A stretch of 64,000 nt of DNA from contig CAKQKQ010000003.1 in NCBI GenBank assembly GCA_934249265.1, positions 35,737-99,736 of the forward strand, in the 5' to 3' direction. A program made the position numbers and the translations under genes. Positions 51,876 to 60,690 of this stretch are shown piece after piece. The notes under the pieces were generated by a model. It saw nothing but the letters and a program-made list of their open reading frames with translations. It did not search any database and had not been told where the DNA came from. The first letter of the stretch is position 1. Every line of letters begins with the position of its first letter. This stretch comes from an uncultured Clostridia bacterium. Its GTDB lineage: Bacteria; Bacillota; Clostridia; Christensenellales; Borkfalkiaceae.

Positions 51876-54800
51876 TTAATCTCTTTTTTTGCGCTTTATA
51901 GCAAACGCCGCGCCGAGAACAACGAAAATCGACATTGCCGTTTGAGCGTCTACTCCGCCGAAACAACCTTTTTTAGTTGTCATTCCCGAATCGGACGAAC
52001 CGGAATCGGTATCGCTTACAGAGCCGCTGTCGGGCGTTTGGCCACTGTCGCTACCACTATCGGAATCACTGTCGCTATCGGGCGTTTCGATTTTCTCATA
52101 AACGGCGGTGAATACGATATCGTCTTCTACCTTAATCGTAGCGGTGAGCGCATAAGTGTTTTTACCGTCACTCCAACCGATCATCAAATATCCTTCTTTT
52201 TGCGTGACGTAATCGGCGAGATTAACAGTTTCTCCGCTCTTTTTGGTGAGTTGAGCAAGGGTGTTTCCATCGGCAATTACTTTTACCGAAACTTCCTTTT
52301 CCCAAAGAGCATAAAAAGTCAAATCGCTTGCGGTGTTTCCGTCGAATTTTTCGATTGCGTTTTTATATTCCGCATCGGTAAACCAACCGCCGAATTTCCA
52401 GCCGTCTTTTGTCGGCGTGGGAAGAGTCATCTCTTGAGCGTCGTAATTATAAGACGAAGGAATTTCGCCCGTCAAACTTCCGCCGTTTAACTCAACGGTA
52501 ATTCTCCACGTTTTTTCGTGATTTAAAAGCCATGTGAGCAAGTCTGCGTCTTCAAAGCCCGCCTGCCACGAGCAATGACCGATGAGCGCAACTTCGTAAT
52601 ATTCCGCTTCTCTGCCATCGTTTTTAGCCGCTTGAACGAAATTGTACAATGCGTCGTTGTTTACCGTAGTGTCGGTTTCGCTGTGGTAAGCGCGCACCGC
52701 CGTGGTGACGAACAATTCTCCGTTAGTGTCGTCCGCACCGCCAGAGCAGTTGACTATTGCGGCAAACAAACTCGGCTCTCTTGCTGCGAGATCCATTATA
52801 CCGAAACCACCCATAGAGAGTCCCGCGCCGTAAACGTGCGCACGGTCTATAGAATAATTTGCAAGTATTTCCGTATGCAAAAGCGACTGCAAAAGTTGCA
52901 TAGGAACAGACGCTTCGGTCGTTGCAAAGTCGTATTTTCCGGGCGTCCAATCGCGCTCTACCCAACGCATATCCGCGGGGCATTGCGGCGCAACCACGAT
53001 AAACTCGTCGGCATATTTGCTTGTGATTATGCGTTTCATCATGAGTTCCGTACCCATAATGCCGCCCGTTGCCACTTGAGAAGAATTATCGCTTCCTCTC
53101 TCGCCCGCACCGTGCATAAATACCAACAATTTATATTTGCGCGACGTGTCGTAATTTTCGGGAAGATATAATCTGTAAGGCAAATTTACCGAAGAAATTT
53201 CGCTGTTTGAATAAGTTTTGGCTTGCATTTTATCGGTAAGTTGCAATTCTCTCGCCCAAACAACTTCTTCTCCCTTTGCAAAAGTCAACATCATGTTGTT
53301 TGCCGAATGGACGAAACGTTTTACGTCGCTATCTTGTTTTGACTGCAAAGTAAGTTCGTGCTCTTTTAAGTCTTTAGAATAACCCACGTACACGCTGTCG
53401 GCGATATAATCAACGCCGTCAACGCTGTAAATAAGCCACATATAAGAAGCCTTAAATTCGCTTTGGGGATTAATGCTAAACGTTGCGTATTCGCCATCAA
53501 AATCGAAGTTTTCAAGACTAAACACGCTGTCGCCGTAATATCCGAGACCCGAAGGCAATTTCCACTCACCGTAAGAGGTTTCGCCCACTTTTACGGTAGC
53601 CGCTTGTTCGCCTTCCCAAAGACTCGTTCTGCGGACGAGACGGAAGTTTGTTGCGTTTTCCGATTGCGGTAAAGCGAATTTTACCGTAAACTCTTTATCC
53701 CATACCGCCAAAGAAGAGAACGTATCCGTTCCGTTCCAGTCGCTGCGGAATACCGCGTCTTGAATGTTTCCGTCGTAATTTACCGCTTTAATATCGTAAT
53801 ACTCGGTAGTGCCGCCGTCGTTTAAAAGCGCGACTCTGCCGCCAACGTTGTATTTATCGTAAGTCGTAAACACGCGGTAGCCGTTGATAGAAAGTTGAAT
53901 AAACGAACCGCTGCAAATGACTTTTACTCTGTAATCGGCTGCATAATCGAAATAAGTATCGTAATCGGAAACGGCGATATATTCTCCGTTGTCGAGATAA
54001 CCCACGCTGCAGTAAAGCGCGCCGAAGTCTTGACGATAATACAAACCTATCAACGTGCCGCTATAGCCTTTAGTGCCTATGCTTGCGTGAAGTAAAATGC
54101 CGTGTTTTGTTTTGTCTTTAAGCATGTCGCTTGCGTTTACTACCGCTTGAACGGCATAACTGTCAGTACCGAGGTCTGCCATTACGCCCCAAACGTTGTT
54201 TTTATCGGCGATATATTTGCCGCTTTCGCTACTTGGTTGTCCATATAAAGTCAACAAATTGCTTTGTTGAGGCATTTTGTTAATCGGCAACGTAACTTTT
54301 TCGGGATAACCCGCGTACGCCGTGGTCACAACGTGTAAAGTTACGCTTTTAATTTCTTCTTCGCTGTCAAGCGGAGTTAAAATCAACGTTATATCTTCTT
54401 CTGTAGAAACCGTGGGGATAGTATATTCACTGCCCTCGTAAGTATTTTCGCCGATTTTATAACTGTAAGTACCCTCTATATCCGTCGTAACGTAATCGCT
54501 TAAATCGACCGTTTGACCGCCACCCACAGAATAAAGCACGGGGTCGCCGTTTTTCACAAACTGCTTGTTGCAAATCGTGGAATACTCTATTTCGCAAGTA
54601 ATCGTGTCGAAATAAATCGCTCCGCTATAATCGTTTGCACTGCCGTCGGGCATACATTTTACGGTGATAGTGCCGTTTTTGGTCTTGGGAGATAAAGTCA
54701 AAGTTTCTTTATCTTCACCGCCGTCAACCGAGAAAAGCATTTTATATCCCGTGTGATAGTTGTTGAAATTTATATAATCTAAAACATCAAACGTTTTTGC

Positions 54801-56120
54801 GCCCTCGTCGGAAGCGAATGTATATTCGATTTTGTTTGCTTTTGCCGACATAACGGGCATTTTTACCATAGAAAACTCTTGACCTTTAAAGTGAGAAGTG
54901 ATTACTCCGTTGTTTTGGCAAACGAATTGATATCCTCTTTCGCCGCCTTCTGTCGGGTCGATCGCCAAATCGTGCGCCGAAGTATCGAAAGTATAAGCCA
55001 AATCCATATAATCGGCCACCCTTTCAACGCCGTTAACGTCGGTGTAAAGCAACCAATATTCAGCCGCAGAATACCAACCGGCAATTTCTTTTTTAATCAA
55101 AAAGCCTACTTTTGCGCCGCCCTCTACTCCGTCAAAAGCGGATGCGGGTATTTCAACGCTGTTGATACCGAATAAAGAATTGCCGTGCGTACAATTATTT
55201 GCCGCGTCGCCCCAAGCGATCGGGTCGCCCGACCAAGCGTCGGTAAGACCTAACGTAGCCGTTTTGTCGATATAAACGTTTACGCTTTGTCCGCCGTCGG
55301 ATACCTTACTGCGACGAACTAATCTATAACCTTTTATTCCTTCCAAATTTTCGGGAAGTTGCATGCGGAAAGTGTGGTTTTTGCCCGCAGCGTTCCAATA
55401 ATACATATCGCCCGCAGTGTTGCTGCCGCTCCAATTTGCGCGCACCAATTTGGACGCTATGTCGTAATCTTCGGGCAATTCTTCGACGACAAAGTCTGAA
55501 TAAGTTGCGCTTATGCCGTCCGAATAAATGGAAATCGCGCCCGTTTTTTCATAAGGAAGGGGTGCGTTTTGGAAAAGCCAACCGTTGATAAGCACGTTTA
55601 AATGGCTGTCTTTAACGTACACGTCTATCGTGTTTTCGTTTAAGCCTACGCCGCTCCAGCCGCTGTGCACGCCGTAAAGCATTGTGTACGCGCCGCCGAC
55701 GTAATAACCGGTAGAAGCCCAAAGGTCGTTGCCCCAATTATAAAATCCCATATAATAGCCGTTGATTTTTCCGTCGCCGACAGAACTGTGTAAAAGCACG
55801 CCCGAGTTTCCCCACCACGGCTCTGACACCGCGGTATCTACGTACTTAAACTTGTACTGCAAATGGAAATTTTCATAAGTAGCGATTGTGCTTAAAATCA
55901 ACTTATTGTCGCCCGCGTCGGTCGTTTTGTCAACGGTGACGCCGTTGCCGCCCGAAACAGTTTGACCGTTAACATTAGTCCACGTTTGCTCGTCGAACGT
56001 CAAGCCTTGCGCTTGGGCTTTTATTCCCGATTTTTCGGTAAAACTAAAGGCAAAAGCCGTAACCGACAATACAAACAGCGCGCCGAGCGCAACCGCAAGT
56101 AATTTTTTTGCAAGTTTCAT
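51876..56120 (-). CDS. Secreted multidomain esterase with LamG-like and InlB domains and Gly-Cys C-terminal anchor
   Basis: 1,414 aa. Signal peptide (about 1-35). Two laminin-G/DUF1080-like beta-sandwich domains (about 40-215 and 645-800), each followed by a further beta-rich region. An alpha/beta-hydrolase domain (about 985-1200) begins LPYRLYLPENYDTSRKYKLL and has HGAGERGSDN as the oxyanion region, nucleophile Ser in GAGLSMGGFG (about 1101), Asp in SETDTTV (about 1147) and His in GHCSW (about 1182), as in CE1/PHB-depolymerase-type esterases. Then one InlB repeat (about 1205-1275), another short unit, a Ser/Asp-rich linker, Gly-Cys, a membrane helix and RKKRD. AAAGGAG precedes the ATG. It sits 26 nt after the binding-protein gene in the ARH locus; removal of acyl groups from a glycan is inferred. 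Confidence 0.9.
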   Translation of the reverse strand: MKLAKKLLAVALGALFVLSVTAFAFSFTEKSGIKAQAQGLTFDEQTWTNVNGQTVSGGNGVTVDKTTDAGDNKLILSTIATYENFHLQYKFKYVDTAVSEPWWGNSGVLLHSSVGDGKINGYYMGFYNWGNDLWASTGYYVGGAYTMLYGVHSGWSGVGLNENTIDVYVKDSHLNVLINGWLFQNAPLPYEKTGAISIYSDGISATYSDFVVEELPEDYDIASKLVRANWSGSNTAGDMYYWNAAGKNHTFRMQLPENLEGIKGYRLVRRSKVSDGGQSVNVYIDKTATLGLTDAWSGDPIAWGDAANNCTHGNSLFGINSVEIPASAFDGVEGGAKVGFLIKKEIAGWYSAAEYWLLYTDVNGVERVADYMDLAYTFDTSAHDLAIDPTEGGERGYQFVCQNNGVITSHFKGQEFSMVKMPVMSAKANKIEYTFASDEGAKTFDVLDYINFNNYHTGYKMLFSVDGGEDKETLTLSPKTKNGTITVKCMPDGSANDYSGAIYFDTITCEIEYSTICNKQFVKNGDPVLYSVGGGQTVDLSDYVTTDIEGTYSYKIGENTYEGSEYTIPTVSTEEDITLILTPLDSEEEIKSVTLHVVTTAYAGYPEKVTLPINKMPQQSNLLTLYGQPSSESGKYIADKNNVWGVMADLGTDSYAVQAVVNASDMLKDKTKHGILLHASIGTKGYSGTLIGLYYRQDFGALYCSVGYLDNGEYIAVSDYDTYFDYAADYRVKVICSGSFIQLSINGYRVFTTYDKYNVGGRVALLNDGGTTEYYDIKAVNYDGNIQDAVFRSDWNGTDTFSSLAVWDKEFTVKFALPQSENATNFRLVRRTSLWEGEQAATVKVGETSYGEWKLPSGLGYYGDSVFSLENFDFDGEYATFSINPQSEFKASYMWLIYSVDGVDYIADSVYVGYSKDLKEHELTLQSKQDSDVKRFVHSANNMMLTFAKGEEVVWARELQLTDKMQAKTYSNSEISSVNLPYRLYLPENYDTSRKYKLLVFMHGAGERGSDNSSQVATGGIMGTELMMKRIITSKYADEFIVVAPQCPADMRWVERDWTPGKYDFATTEASVPMQLLQSLLHTEILANYSIDRAHVYGAGLSMGGFGIMDLAAREPSLFAAIVNCSGGADDTNGELFVTTAVRAYHSETDTTVNNDALYNFVQAAKNDGREAEYYEVALIGHCSWQAGFEDADLLTWLLNHEKTWRITVELNGGSLTGEIPSSYNYDAQEMTLPTPTKDGWKFGGWFTDAEYKNAIEKFDGNTASDLTFYALWEKEVSVKVIADGNTLAQLTKKSGETVNLADYVTQKEGYLMIGWSDGKNTYALTATIKVEDDIVFTAVYEKIETPDSDSDSDSGSDSGQTPDSGSVSDTDSGSSDSGMTTKKGCFGGVDAQTAMSIFVVLGAAFAIKRKKRD

Positions 56121-56146
56121 TTTCCTCTCCTTTGAATCATAAATTT

Positions 56147-57349
56147 TTATTTTTCGATTCTTTTTTTATTATCATTGCGTAAAAACGCAACCATTGCCGT
56201 AGTTACACATATAAAAGCAAGCGCGATTACCGACGAAACTCCGCTTACCGACGATTTACAACCGCCTTTTTTGCTCGGCTTGTCGGGTTTTTGCGGGTTA
56301 GAGTTTTCGTAAATAGTCGCTTTGCGGTAATTGTATCCCTCCGAAAGGGTCAACGCGTTTGCATTGGAATAAACTTCTATTTGAGACACCGAAACGAAAT
56401 TGCTCGTGCCGCCCGTCATGCCTATAAGGCGAATCGCGTCGCCCGTAATCGTATCGAAAACAAAAGTGTAAATTTCGCAACTTTTACCGAAGTCGTCGCG
56501 ATTATCTGAAGAAGGATAACCCGTGGGTTTTTGAAGTTCTACGTCTTTCCACGTTCCGTTTTTGCGCACTTGAACTTTAACGTCTCCGTCCGAAAACCAA
56601 CCGCCGTCCGCCCAAGTGTCGCCCTCTTGGAAAACGAGTTTTGAAAAAGGTATTTCCTCTTTAAACGCATAACCCATATAGAAATAACCTCTTCCGCTGC
56701 CGTTAAACGAGTCGTATTGCGCAGGACCTGCGCCCGAAGTGCCTACGGGGTAAATTTTTTCGTTGCGAATTACGTTTAAATCCCTGTTGCCACCGCCCGT
56801 GGGATTAGGTACGGAGCAAATTATGTCGCCGATTAAAGCGAGGTTGTAGTTTTCAACGTAAACCTCTTTTGATACGTTTACTTTTATCGCGTCTACCGAG
56901 TGCCATTTGCCCTCGTCTAAAGACGTGATTTTAAGCGTGTGCCAACCGAAAGTAAGTCCGTCAAAAGTAGCCGCCACCGCTTTATATTCTTCGTTTTCTA
57001 AGTAAAGCGAAACTTCGCCTTTGTCTACATCGTCTATTTTTACGCCGAGTCTGCCGCCGTCGGGTACGAGACTCGAAATTATTTGCACCGAATCGCCCTT
57101 AAAGCGATATTCGCCCGTGCCGCCCGCCGAGTAAGTGCCGTGCTCCCAACTTTTGCTCGCTTTGTCGCTTTCGATAAGTCCGAAGCCCGTCCACGTCCAA
57201 CCTTCCGCGTCGCTTTCTACCGTGCGGTAATAAGTTTGCGTCGGGGTCATATCCATTGCAAACGCATTAACCGAACTAAACGAAACTGCCGAAATCGACA
57301 TCGCCATAACCGTTAAAATCAATAATTTATTAAATATATTTCTCTTCAT
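56147..57349 (-). CDS. Surface glycan-binding-type protein with Gly-Cys C-terminal anchor
   Basis: 400 aa. Signal peptide (about 1-31), then a galactose-binding-like beta-sandwich (about 38-165, with GKWHSVDAIKV) and a second discoidin-like domain (about 170-335, with KLVFQEGDTWADGGWFSDGD and IRLIGMTGGTSNFVSVSQIE). Both are clearly homologous to the C-terminal half of the adjacent secreted ARH protein. The end is a Pro/Lys linker, GGC, one membrane helix and a basic tail. No catalytic residues seen. The ribosome site GGAG lies inside the end of the upstream gene (5-nt gap), so it is cotranscribed. A binding role on the cell surface is inferred from the folds. Confidence 0.85.
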   Translation of the reverse strand: MKRNIFNKLLILTVMAMSISAVSFSSVNAFAMDMTPTQTYYRTVESDAEGWTWTGFGLIESDKASKSWEHGTYSAGGTGEYRFKGDSVQIISSLVPDGGRLGVKIDDVDKGEVSLYLENEEYKAVAATFDGLTFGWHTLKITSLDEGKWHSVDAIKVNVSKEVYVENYNLALIGDIICSVPNPTGGGNRDLNVIRNEKIYPVGTSGAGPAQYDSFNGSGRGYFYMGYAFKEEIPFSKLVFQEGDTWADGGWFSDGDVKVQVRKNGTWKDVELQKPTGYPSSDNRDDFGKSCEIYTFVFDTITGDAIRLIGMTGGTSNFVSVSQIEVYSNANALTLSEGYNYRKATIYENSNPQKPDKPSKKGGCKSSVSGVSSVIALAFICVTTAMVAFLRNDNKKRIEK

Positions 57350-57354
57350 AATAA

Positions 57355-59445
57355 TTACGCTCCGTATACTTCAAGTTCGCCGCAAGAAATGATTTTACAA
57401 GTTCCGCCCGCCGTGCCGATAAGCCTTATTCCGTCGGCTTTTACCGCGTTAAACGTAAACGTGTAAGTTCTGCCGCCCGAAACCGATTGGGGATTTTCGG
57501 GATAAACGGGTACGACGTTTGCCTCGACTTTCGTCCAAACTCCGTCGATAAGCACCTCTACACGCACTTCGCCGTTTGCAAACCAGCCGCCGTCCGTGCC
57601 CCAATGTCCGCCCTCGTTGAACACTAATCTGCCTACTTTGAGCGTGCGACTAAACGTGTAACCCACGTAATCTTCGTAATCTTTGGGGTAATTAACTCCG
57701 TTTGGCTGTCTGCCTAAATAACTGTCGTATTGTAAAGACGAGTGGTCGCCTTCATTATAATATACACCGTCGCAAATAGTGCCGAGTCCGCCGCCGCCCG
57801 CGCCAGTGCCGAGTGCGCTGATTACCGAAGCAACCGCCGTCGCCGCTTTTGTGCGAGCATAGTTTAATTTGTCGTTTTGATAATATTCTTCTTCGGTGCA
57901 AGTCACGCGTATTCCGTCAACCGCATGCCATTTGCCTTGCTCTAACGCGGTCAAGCGCAAAGTGTGCGTTCCATCGCCGAGACCCCTGATTTTTAACAAC
58001 GTTTGACTGTAGTTCATGGATAAAAACTTACCAACGGTGCAAGTTTCTTCGCTGTTTAAATAAATAATTCCTTTGTCTTCTCCGTCGAGCGTAACGGCAA
58101 AACTGCCGCCGTTTACCGAAGTCGTGCCGATGATTTCCACAACGTCGCCGCTGAACGTAACTTCGGCATACGCGCCTTTATTTACCGAGCCGTAACCTTT
58201 GCCTCCCATAAACGAAGAATTGCGGAACAAAGTCATACCCGAAACGTTCCAACCCTCGTCCGTGCAAGAAACCGACTTCATATAGCCGTCTTTATAGTTG
58301 TTGGGGGTAAATTCTTTGTCGTAAATTATATAATTGTTGCCATTTTTCAAACCGCCCGCGGAAAGTATTACTTTTTCCGCTTGATCCGCTATTCTTTCGG
58401 CAATTTCACCCACCGTTCCGCTGCGAAGTCCGGGGCGGTTGGTGTTTAAATAATAATCGCCCGATTGCTCTTTAAGGTTTTGCGGGAGATTGTCATAACC
58501 CAAAGTCAAGCCGACTATAGTTGCGCTCGTCGCGCCGTTGCAGTCGTTGTCGTAACCCGCAAGCACGCCTATTTTAACCGTTTTTTCATAGTCGCCTTGT
58601 CCGTAGAAAAGAGCCATAATAGTCGAAGCGAAATTTATTCTGCAATCGAGATTATATCCCGTGTAATATTTCGAGTGTATCGCCGAACGAGTTTTGCGCC
58701 AATCGTCGGGATTTTTTTCGTACAACTCTTTTACCGTGTCGTAAATTTTTGCCGTAGTGCCGTTGTCGTCGAAACGCGAACGCACGTCTTCCATATTTTC
58801 GTAAACGCTGTCGAACGTAAACGCGTTAGAGCAAAGCATTGCGTAAAACGCCGCGTTTTCAAGCACTACTCCGTCGCCGACGGTAGCCATCCACCATTTC
58901 GTGCGACCATAAGCGTTTTGCGGCATACCCGGCGTAACCATACCGAACACTTCGCACTCTATTTGAGCGTCGATCGCTTCGGGGGTTTTGTTAAAGCCCG
59001 CTTTGCCCGTTTCGGGAGGAACTTTGCCTTGCAACATCAATTGACGAGCGTAATAGTTTCCTTCCCAAATATAATCTTGGAAGTGATAAATCCATTCCGA
59101 AACCATATCTTCGTAAGTGATATCGTTTACTCCGTACACCTCCATCATGTGTAAAAAGGTGTATTCCATGCTTGTGTCGTCGTCGGTTACGTACACGTCG
59201 CTTAACACCCACTTGAACGACTCGTCCGTCCCTGGCGCGACAATGTACTGAAATTCCGACGGCAAGCCCGTAAAGTTTGCCCACAACGCGCCCATCCAGC
59301 CGCCTTTGATTTTGTCAACCATTTTTGCGCGCGAAATCGTCGCCGCCGTGCTTGCGTTTACCACCGTTTTTGTCGGTTTTACGCCAACCGTTATGCCTAA
59401 ACACAGCATAAGCGACAAAACGGTGCAAATAATTTTCCTCTTCAT
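57355..59445 (-). CDS. Secreted ADP-ribosylglycohydrolase-fold protein with two carbohydrate-binding-type domains
   Basis: 696 aa. A signal peptide (about 1-30) marks it as exported, unusual for this fold. The ARH-like domain covers about 40-370: KIKGGWMGALWANFTGLP at the start, the metal-binding acidic set VTDDDTSMEYTF (about residue 88) and the second set GYDNDCNGATSATIVG (about 300). The standard Thr of the last DxDT is replaced by Cys (DND-C), as also in the intracellular neighbour. The C-terminal half (about 385-696) holds a galactose-binding-like and a discoidin-like domain matching the adjacent 400-aa protein. No membrane anchor. GGGAGG lies 6 nt before the ATG. Hydrolysis of an N- or O-glycoside outside the cell is inferred; ADP-ribose itself is an unlikely bulk substrate there. 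Confidence 0.85.
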   Translation of the reverse strand: MKRKIICTVLSLMLCLGITVGVKPTKTVVNASTAATISRAKMVDKIKGGWMGALWANFTGLPSEFQYIVAPGTDESFKWVLSDVYVTDDDTSMEYTFLHMMEVYGVNDITYEDMVSEWIYHFQDYIWEGNYYARQLMLQGKVPPETGKAGFNKTPEAIDAQIECEVFGMVTPGMPQNAYGRTKWWMATVGDGVVLENAAFYAMLCSNAFTFDSVYENMEDVRSRFDDNGTTAKIYDTVKELYEKNPDDWRKTRSAIHSKYYTGYNLDCRINFASTIMALFYGQGDYEKTVKIGVLAGYDNDCNGATSATIVGLTLGYDNLPQNLKEQSGDYYLNTNRPGLRSGTVGEIAERIADQAEKVILSAGGLKNGNNYIIYDKEFTPNNYKDGYMKSVSCTDEGWNVSGMTLFRNSSFMGGKGYGSVNKGAYAEVTFSGDVVEIIGTTSVNGGSFAVTLDGEDKGIIYLNSEETCTVGKFLSMNYSQTLLKIRGLGDGTHTLRLTALEQGKWHAVDGIRVTCTEEEYYQNDKLNYARTKAATAVASVISALGTGAGGGGLGTICDGVYYNEGDHSSLQYDSYLGRQPNGVNYPKDYEDYVGYTFSRTLKVGRLVFNEGGHWGTDGGWFANGEVRVEVLIDGVWTKVEANVVPVYPENPQSVSGGRTYTFTFNAVKADGIRLIGTAGGTCKIISCGELEVYGA

Positions 59446-59514
59446 AATTACCTCCCGATAATCTTTTTATAATTTTATTTTCGTTATTTTTGCGAAATAA
59501 ATGCCCGCAAAAAT

Positions 59515-60621
59515 TTACTTTGAAAACTCTTCGTGCAGTTTCACAAAGTCGTCGATTACGTCCGTCAACTTTAAGTTTTCATAACCTTTTAAATAGGTGC
59601 GCACTTTGTTGTTGAAAGGTTTGTACCAATGCTCTGGTACTTTGTCTATGCCGACGTATGCGCCGACGATACTGCCCACCGTTGCGGCGTTGCAGTCGTT
59701 GTCCATACCCATTGCTACGCTTTGCGATATCGTTTTGGTATAATCCCCTTTACCCAAAATTACCGCAAACACCACTGCGCACATATTGTTTTGCACGTGC
59801 ACGCAGTGCATACCTTCAAATCTTTCGTCCAAAAGTTTTCTCGCGTGCGCATAATCGACGAGCGTGTCTTCATAAGAAATAGCCCACTTCAAATCTTTAT
59901 ATAATGCGCTGTCTTTGGGGATGCACTCCATACCGATTTTTATCGCCTCGATAGGCGTCGTTATAAACGCCGCGGCAATAGCAGCCGATGCGAACATTTC
60001 GCCGTAAATACCGTTTTCTCTATGACTTAAATATGCGTCGCAAACGCAAAGTTTTGCCGCCGCCTCGGGGTTGCCAGCACAAACGTAACCGAATGCATCC
60101 GCACGAATCGCCGCCCCTATCCACTCTATAAAATCGTTACCTTCGGCGGCTTTCTCGGCGCAAACTCCGTTTTTCAAATTATTGAGCGCGCACTCTTCGG
60201 CGGTACACGCATAAGGGAGTATTTCGAGCCACAACTTACCCACGTCGTCAACCGTGTAATTTTTGCCGTAACGCTTTAACAAAATCATATTGAGTATGGT
60301 GTAAGTGACGTCATCGTCTACGGGTACTCCGTCGATATGACCCAAAGTAAACGAAGTGCGTTTGTCTACTCCGTACTGTATTCCGTCGGGATTTTCCGCT
60401 TCGTGCCAATATTCGGTAGGCGGAAACGGCGTGCCGCTTTTTTTTGCGATTTCACGCATTTTTTCCACGGGATAGTTTTCCACAAGCACACCCAACGTGC
60501 AACCCGCAAATCTACCCAAAAGCGCGCCCGTCAGTCTGTTTTTGTAATCGTCGGGCGTTTTGTTAATAGCGGGAAATTCGCATTTATTGAATATTTCCTT
60601 TAAATATAAACTGCTTTTCAT
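59515..60621 (-). CDS. Intracellular ADP-ribosylglycohydrolase-fold protein
   Basis: 368 aa, no signal peptide. ARH family features: YKNRLTGALLGRFAGCTLG, VPVDDDVTYTILNM (acidic metal set, about residue 100), AAIRADAFGYVCAGNPEAAA, and GMDNDCNAATVGSIVGA (about 310). Both acidic sites needed for the two-metal centre are kept, with Cys in place of the usual Thr in the last motif. Cytosolic counterpart of the secreted protein encoded 69 nt downstream. An AGGAGG-like site (CGGAGGTAAT) precedes the ATG. It is divergent from an AraC regulator through overlapping promoters. The likely role is hydrolysis of a glycoside taken up by the cell; true ADP-ribose removal from proteins is the alternative. Confidence 0.88.
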   Translation of the reverse strand: MKSSLYLKEIFNKCEFPAINKTPDDYKNRLTGALLGRFAGCTLGVLVENYPVEKMREIAKKSGTPFPPTEYWHEAENPDGIQYGVDKRTSFTLGHIDGVPVDDDVTYTILNMILLKRYGKNYTVDDVGKLWLEILPYACTAEECALNNLKNGVCAEKAAEGNDFIEWIGAAIRADAFGYVCAGNPEAAAKLCVCDAYLSHRENGIYGEMFASAAIAAAFITTPIEAIKIGMECIPKDSALYKDLKWAISYEDTLVDYAHARKLLDERFEGMHCVHVQNNMCAVVFAVILGKGDYTKTISQSVAMGMDNDCNAATVGSIVGAYVGIDKVPEHWYKPFNNKVRTYLKGYENLKLTDVIDDFVKLHEEFSK

Positions 60622-60648
60622 ATTACCTCCGTTGTCTTAAACTTCAAC

Positions 60649-60677
60649 TTGACAACTTTACATTTTAATGATACAAT
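60649..60677 (+). promoter_or_regulatory. Leaderless promoter of the AraC regulator gene
   Basis: Perfect -35 TTGACA (60649-60654), 17-bp spacer, -10 TACAAT (60672-60677). The expected start lies at about 60684, exactly the A of the AraC start codon, and no ribosome site is present. Confidence 0.7.
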
Positions 60678-60690
60678 AAAATTATGCCAA
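60662..60690 (-). promoter_or_regulatory. Promoter of the ARH locus, overlapping the AraC promoter
   Basis: Minus strand: -35 TTGGCA (60690-60685, inside the first AraC codons), 17-bp spacer, -10 TAAAAT (60667-60662). Expected leader of about 34 nt with the GGAGGT site. It interleaves with the plus-strand promoter, so polymerase can occupy only one at a time. Confidence 0.55.
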
